From CAIKZZ01 sp037443765 (GTDB lineage: Bacteria > Pseudomonadota > Gammaproteobacteria > Steroidobacterales > Steroidobacteraceae), in the NCBI GenBank assembly GCA_037443765.1, contig JBBINS010000058.1:1-15759 (forward strand): DNA of 15,759 nucleotides, read 5' to 3'. The notes under the pieces were generated by a model. It did no database searches. It had not been told where the DNA came from and worked only from the letters and a program-made list of their open reading frames with translations. Positions within the stretch are counted from its first letter, which is position 1. Each line of letters starts with the position of its first letter. The translations under genes were made by a program, and so were the position numbers. Below, piece after piece: positions 12,373-15,759 of this stretch.

Positions 12373-12921
12373 CTAGGGCGCGGCCAGTTCTTCGATGGTG
12401 AGGTTCGTGTTCGTGTAGATGCAGATCTCGGCGGCGATGCCGAGCGCGCGCTCGACGATCTCGCGCGCCTCGAGCGTCGTGTTCTCGAGCAGCGCGCGCC
12501 CCGCCGCCTGCGCGTACGGGCCGCCCGAGCCGACCGCCATCAGGTCGCCGTCCGGCTCGATGACGTCGCCGTTGCCGGAGATGATCAGCGAGCTCTTCGC
12601 GTCGGCGACGCACAGCAGCGCCTCGAGGCGCCGGAGGCTTCGGTCGCTGCGCCAGTCCTTCGCCAGCTCGACCGCGGCGCGCGCGAGGTTGCCGTATTTC
12701 TCGAGCTTGCCCTCGAAGCGCTCGAACAGCGTGAAGGCATCGGCGGTGCCGCCGGCGAAGCCGGCCAGCACCTTGCCGTCGTGCAGGCGCCGGACCTTGC
12801 GGGCGTTGCCCTTCATCACCGTCGTGCCGAGCGTGACCTGGCCGTCGCCGCCCATCGCGACGACGCCGTTGCGGCGCACCGACAGGATCGTGGTGCCGTG
12901 CGCGTCGAAATGCCCGTCCAT
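12373..12921 (-). CDS. hslV: HslV, peptidase subunit of the HslUV (ClpYQ) protease
   Basis: A 182-residue N-terminal-nucleophile hydrolase, the proteasome beta-like dodecamer of HslUV in the cytoplasm. The mature enzyme should begin at the first Thr of HGTTILSVRRNG (T10), the catalytic residue exposed after removal of a nine-residue propeptide; E. coli HslV has only the initiator Met there. Other signatures are GDGQVTLGTTVMKGNARKVR (25-44), AGFAGGTADAFTLFERFE (53-70) and GSGGPYAQAAGRALLENT (131-148). ATG at 12919-12921 has AGGA 5 nt upstream. It is 39 bp downstream of xerC and 7 bp upstream of hslU. A heat-shock promoter might be expected in the 39-bp gap, but none is recognisable, so the genes may be read from upstream. 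Confidence 0.98.
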   Translation of the reverse strand: MDGHFDAHGTTILSVRRNGVVAMGGDGQVTLGTTVMKGNARKVRRLHDGKVLAGFAGGTADAFTLFERFEGKLEKYGNLARAAVELAKDWRSDRSLRRLEALLCVADAKSSLIISGNGDVIEPDGDLMAVGSGGPYAQAAGRALLENTTLEAREIVERALGIAAEICIYTNTNLTIEELAAP

Positions 12922-12960
12922 AGTCGTCCTGGGTGGTGGGGTGGGCCCGGCGCGCGGCGC

Positions 12961-13941
12961 TCAGCGCGTCCGGCGGCGTGCGCGCGGGTGCGCCTCGTCG
13001 TATATGCGCGCGAGGTGCTGGAAATCAAGGTGCGTGTAGACCTGGGTCGTCGAGATGTTGGCGTGGCCGAGGAGTTCCTGGACGCCGCGCAGGTCGTGGC
13101 TCGACTCCAGCAGGTGGGTGGCGAAGGAGTGGCGGAACAGGTGCGGATGGACCTTGACGTCGAGGCCGTGCCGGCGCGCCCAGGCGTCGACCCGCAGCTG
13201 CACGGCGCGCACGCCGATGCGGCCGCCGTTGCGGCCGACGAACACCGCGCGCTCGTCGATCGCGGCGAGCGCCGGGCGTTCGCGGAGCCAGCCCTCGAGC
13301 GCCACGGCCGCCTGCGCGCCGACGGGCACGATCCGCGTCTTGCCGCCCTTGCCGAGCACCCGCACGGTGCGGTCGGCGAGGTCGAGGTCCGGCAGGTCGA
13401 GTCCGACGAGTTCGGCGAGCCTGAGCCCGCTCGAGTAGAACAGCTCGAGCATCGCCCGGTCGCGCGCGTCGATTGCGGCGAGCGCGGGGCGCACGGCGAC
13501 CGGCGCGTCGAGGAGCCGCGTCATGCGGTCGACGTCGAGCGCCTGCGGCAGGCGCTTGGCGCCCTTCGGCGCGCGTACGTCGAGGGCGGGGCTGCGCTTC
13601 AGGACCCCCTCGCGGATCAGGAAGCCGAAGAAGGTCCTGAGCGCCGACAGCCGCCGCTGGATCGAGCGCGGCGCGAGGCCGCCGCGGTGCGCGGCGGCGG
13701 CGTAGTTCCGAAGGTGCTGCTCGTCGAGTTCGTCCCAGCGCGTCAGGCGCGACTTCGCGCACCAGGCGACGAACGCGGCGAGGTCGCGGAGGTACGCGGC
13801 CCCGGTGTGGCGGCTGAGACGGCGCTCGTTGCGCAGGCTCCCGAGGAAGCCGTCGATCAGCGCGAGATCCGCGGCCGACCAGCCCGGCGCCGCGGTGTCG
13901 GCGCGGGGCGCGGTTTCAGCCGGCGTGTTCCGGCGCGCCAT
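12961..13941 (-). CDS. xerC: XerC tyrosine recombinase for chromosome dimer resolution
   Basis: A 326-residue site-specific recombinase which with XerD resolves chromosome dimers at dif during division. The N-terminal SAM-like core-binding domain (about 25-112) has LSRHTGAAYLRDLAAFVAWC (42-61). The catalytic domain shows the full set: R174 in SSGLRLAELVGL, K198 in VLGKGGKTRI, H267 and R270 in HLFRHSFATHLLE, H293 in LLGHANISTTQ and nucleophile Y302 in VYTHLD. About 22 Ala/Pro-rich residues precede the domain. It starts with ATG at 13939-13941, inside the last 26 bp of the DUF484 gene, with no Shine-Dalgarno site, so translation is probably coupled. The dapF-DUF484-xerC order is the standard xerC context in gammaproteobacteria, which rejects an integrase of a mobile element. 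Confidence 0.97.
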   Translation of the reverse strand: MARRNTPAETAPRADTAAPGWSAADLALIDGFLGSLRNERRLSRHTGAAYLRDLAAFVAWCAKSRLTRWDELDEQHLRNYAAAAHRGGLAPRSIQRRLSALRTFFGFLIREGVLKRSPALDVRAPKGAKRLPQALDVDRMTRLLDAPVAVRPALAAIDARDRAMLELFYSSGLRLAELVGLDLPDLDLADRTVRVLGKGGKTRIVPVGAQAAVALEGWLRERPALAAIDERAVFVGRNGGRIGVRAVQLRVDAWARRHGLDVKVHPHLFRHSFATHLLESSHDLRGVQELLGHANISTTQVYTHLDFQHLARIYDEAHPRARRRTR

Positions 13942-14650
13942 CGAGAGCGATCGCGATGAGTTCGCCGATCCGCGCCAGGAACTCGGTGCTCATCGTCGGA
14001 TTGAAGTGATCCACGTCCGGGGACGCGATCGCCAGCAGCCCCTGCGCGCCGCCCGGGCCGAGCGGCACGAGCGCGACCGAGCCGATCGCGATGTCGGCCG
14101 CCGGGAACAGGAAGTCGCGCTGCGAGTCGCGTATCCGTCCGCAGCGCGGCTTGCCCGAGCTGAACAGCGACTCGAAGGACCTGAGGCCGGTGTCGTCCGC
14201 GGCCACGAAGCGCAGGCAGCGCGCGTCGAGCCCGGCGAGCGCCGCGTCGCGCCGCGACAGCACGAGGACGAACTCGCGCGCGCCGAAGTCCTCGCGCAGG
14301 CTGGCCTCGATCGAGGCCAGCCGCAGCCGCGCGTCACGTGCGTGCACGAGCCGGCAGGCGAGGCGGTGGATCTTCTCGGCCAGCGCGTCGTTGGCGTGGC
14401 CGTTGTCGACCAGCGTCTTCAGCCGCAGCTCCGACTCGCGCACCCGCTCGCGCAGCACATCGACCTGGCGCTCGACGAGCGAGACGGTGGTGCCGTCGCC
14501 GCGCACGTGTGGCAGGTGCAGCGCGCCGAGCAGCGTCGCGTGGCGATCGAAGAAGTCGGGGTGCTGCGCCAGGAACGCCGCGACCACCGCCTCGTCCGGT
14601 TCCGCGCGCTGCAGCTTCTTCGAGTCAACCTTCGCCTGCGTATTGGTCAT
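13916..14650 (-). CDS. DUF484 family protein (YigA-like)
   Basis: A 244-residue member of the DUF484 family, conserved between dapF and xerC in gammaproteobacteria (YigA in E. coli); function unknown. The N-terminus has the family signature VVAAFLAQHPDFFDRH (22-37). It is followed by VSLVERQVDVLRERV (56-70), which starts a probable coiled coil running to about residue 100. The remainder resembles a GAF-like domain: a strand pattern with FVLVLSRRD (127-135), VALVPLGPGGAQGLLAIAS and FNPTMSTEFLARIGELIAIA near the C-terminus. Its ATG overlaps the dapF stop by 4 nt (ATGA), and its 3' end overlaps xerC by 26 bp, so the three genes form one unit. No ligand-binding residues can be asserted. Confidence 0.93.
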   Translation of the reverse strand: MTNTQAKVDSKKLQRAEPDEAVVAAFLAQHPDFFDRHATLLGALHLPHVRGDGTTVSLVERQVDVLRERVRESELRLKTLVDNGHANDALAEKIHRLACRLVHARDARLRLASIEASLREDFGAREFVLVLSRRDAALAGLDARCLRFVAADDTGLRSFESLFSSGKPRCGRIRDSQRDFLFPAADIAIGSVALVPLGPGGAQGLLAIASPDVDHFNPTMSTEFLARIGELIAIALDGAPEHAG

Positions 14651-15474
14651 ATGTCGGTGTGTCCTTCGAAGACCGTTGCCGTGGGCCCAGTCAGCCAGAT
14701 CGTCTCGCCGTCACCCGGCCACTCGACGCGGAGCCTGCCCCCCGGTACGTCGACTGCCACCTCGGCGTCGAGCCAGCCGCGACGCCGCCCGACAGCGACC
14801 GCGCCGCACGCGCCGGTGCCGCAGGCCCGGGTCTCGCCGACGCCCCGCTCGTGCACCCGCAGGCGCACGTGGCGACGATCGACGACCTCGAGGAACTCCA
14901 CGTTGGTGCGGCGCGGGAAGCGCGGGTGATTTTCCACCCGGGGGCCCAGGCTGTCCACAGGCGCCGAGGTCACCGACGCGACCCGCAGCACCGCGTGAGG
15001 ATTGCCGATCGATACGGCGCCGATCTCGAGCAACTCGCCGCCGGCGTCGAGCGCGTAGTACGGCGCCTCCGTAGGGGCGGCGAACGGCAGTGCCGACGGC
15101 GCGAACGCGGGAACGCCCATCGCGACCGAGACGAGCCCGTCGCCGCGCAGCCGCGCGTGGACGGGGCCGGCGGGGCTGTCGAGCAGCAGCTCGCCCGGCC
15201 CGCGGCCGAGCCGCCGGGCGACGAGGGCGGCGACGCAGCGCGCGCCGTTGCCGCACTGCTCGACCTCGCCGCCGTCGGCGTTGAAGATCCGGTAGAAGGC
15301 GGCGGTGTCGGCGCGTCGCGGCGGCTCGAGCACGAGCGCCTGGTCGAATCCGATGCCCGTGTGCCGGTCCGCGAGCGCCCGGAGCACGCCAGGCTCGGGG
15401 ACCCGGCCCTCGGCCGCATCGAAAACGATGAAGTCGTTGCCGAGGCCGTGCATCTTGGTGAAGTCGAGGCGCAT
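14647..15474 (-). CDS. dapF: Diaminopimelate epimerase
   Basis: A 275-residue PLP-independent epimerase that interconverts LL- and meso-diaminopimelate, the last step before lysine and a peptidoglycan precursor. The two catalytic cysteines are C74 in QCGNGARCVA and C218 in ACGTGACGAV. The N-terminus MRLDFTKMHGLGNDFIVFD and the internal SIGNPHAV (155-162) and RRTNVEF (188-194) motifs are classic. I use the ATG at 15472-15474, where the family begins; an in-frame ATG at 15564 would add 30 unrelated residues overlapping the upstream gene. No Shine-Dalgarno precedes the start. It is the first gene of dapF-DUF484-xerC, 47 bp after the stop of the M48-like gene. Confidence 0.97.
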   Translation of the reverse strand: MRLDFTKMHGLGNDFIVFDAAEGRVPEPGVLRALADRHTGIGFDQALVLEPPRRADTAAFYRIFNADGGEVEQCGNGARCVAALVARRLGRGPGELLLDSPAGPVHARLRGDGLVSVAMGVPAFAPSALPFAAPTEAPYYALDAGGELLEIGAVSIGNPHAVLRVASVTSAPVDSLGPRVENHPRFPRRTNVEFLEVVDRRHVRLRVHERGVGETRACGTGACGAVAVGRRRGWLDAEVAVDVPGGRLRVEWPGDGETIWLTGPTATVFEGHTDI

Positions 15475-15521
15475 GCGCGGATGATAGCGCGCGCCCGGCC
15501 GGTCCACGGCGTGCCGGGCTC

Positions 15522-15759
15522 TCAGGCGACCTCGGGCAGGGCGAGCATCGGCGGCAGCGGGCAATGCAGCAGCGCGCAGACGGCGCGCAGCAGCTCCGCC
15601 TCCTCGATCCGGACGTTGCCGTCGTGGAGCACCGTGCGGCCGAGCGCGTCGACGAGCAGTTCCTTCGCCGCCGGCCGCAGCGCCGCGAGGCGGCCGAGCG
15701 CGGCGTCGAGCGCGGCCGGCCAGGCCGCCGGGTCCGGCGCCGCGTACTCCGGCCGCTCG
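15522..15759 (-). CDS. C-terminal fragment of an M48-family metallopeptidase-like protein (cut by window edge)
   Basis: A frame open to the right edge of the window ends with TGA at 15522-15524 and gives 78 residues. The readable part includes RPAAKELLVDALGRTVLHDG, then NVRIEEAELLRAVCALLHCP and a Leu/Pro-rich end (LPPMLALPEVA). The D-G...EAELLRAVCA.L.CPLPP pattern resembles, from memory, the TerB-like C-terminus of large M48 (Ste24p-like) membrane metallopeptidases. The catalytic HEXXH would lie outside the window, so the family call is moderate; that it is a real coding end is likely from its conserved-looking pattern and the position upstream of dapF. Confidence 0.6.
   Translation of the reverse strand, partial: ERPEYAAPDPAAWPAALDAALGRLAALRPAAKELLVDALGRTVLHDGNVRIEEAELLRAVCALLHCPLPPMLALPEVA

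Noticed and set aside
11100..12401. A long plus-strand open frame opposite hslU
   Set aside because: Low-complexity Arg/Leu/Asp-rich composition typical of antisense frames in high-GC DNA; HslU on the other strand is unambiguous.
12961..13941. Tyrosine recombinase as a sign of an integrated element
   Set aside because: It is the housekeeping XerC in its normal dapF-DUF484-xerC context, and no att-like repeats or element genes adjoin.
12253..13959. A 568-codon plus-strand open frame opposite hslV and xerC
   Set aside because: Another GC-driven shadow; it spans two well-identified genes and shows no motif.

Overview
This is ordinary high-GC chromosomal DNA from a proteobacterium, most likely a gammaproteobacterium near the Xanthomonadales, Steroidobacterales or Nevskiales. 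The evidence is a minus-strand gene order well known from that part of the tree (dapF, DUF484, xerC, hslV, hslU, DUF971, ubiE, ubiJ, ubiB), ubiquinone rather than menaquinone genes, an HslV with a short propeptide, and a MetX-family acyltransferase of the xanthomonad serine O-succinyltransferase type. I see no rRNA, tRNA, CRISPR array, insertion sequence or phage gene. The window holds fifteen complete protein genes and one gene cut by the right edge.

Reading the minus strand from right to left: a C-terminal fragment resembling an M48 metallopeptidase (15522-15759); a tightly overlapped dapF-DUF484-xerC group (15474-12961); hslV-hslU (12921-11025), the proteasome-like protease; a plus-strand gene for an unrecognised outer-membrane beta-barrel candidate (10032-11018); and DUF971 followed by an SPFH/band-7 membrane protein (9936-8634). 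A mixed stretch follows: a plus-strand YkgJ-type cysteine-cluster protein (8250-8618), a small ORF coupled to a nucleotidyltransferase-like gene (8086-7362, resembling a toxin-antitoxin pair), a plus-strand cysteine synthase (6334-7287) divergent from the MetX-family acyltransferase (6187-4994), and a secreted PHB-depolymerase/LpqC-type esterase (4051-5082). The left end is the ubiE-ubiJ-ubiB operon (4035-998) and an exported FKBP-type prolyl isomerase (801-52).

Three themes stand out. First, the acyltransferase and the cysteine synthase share one 146-bp intergenic region and plausibly form a complete cysteine route, serine to O-succinylserine to cysteine, rather than a methionine step. Second, about 5.5 kb of accessory genes (esterase to SPFH) separates DUF971 from ubiE, which are often neighbours in related genomes. 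Third, gene packing is extreme: start/stop overlaps (TGATG, ATGA, GTGA), an 89-bp convergent coding overlap, and two divergent genes whose start codons are only 15 bp apart. No intergenic stretch exceeds 300 bp; the longest is 802-997. All names come from reading motifs by eye, with no database search.
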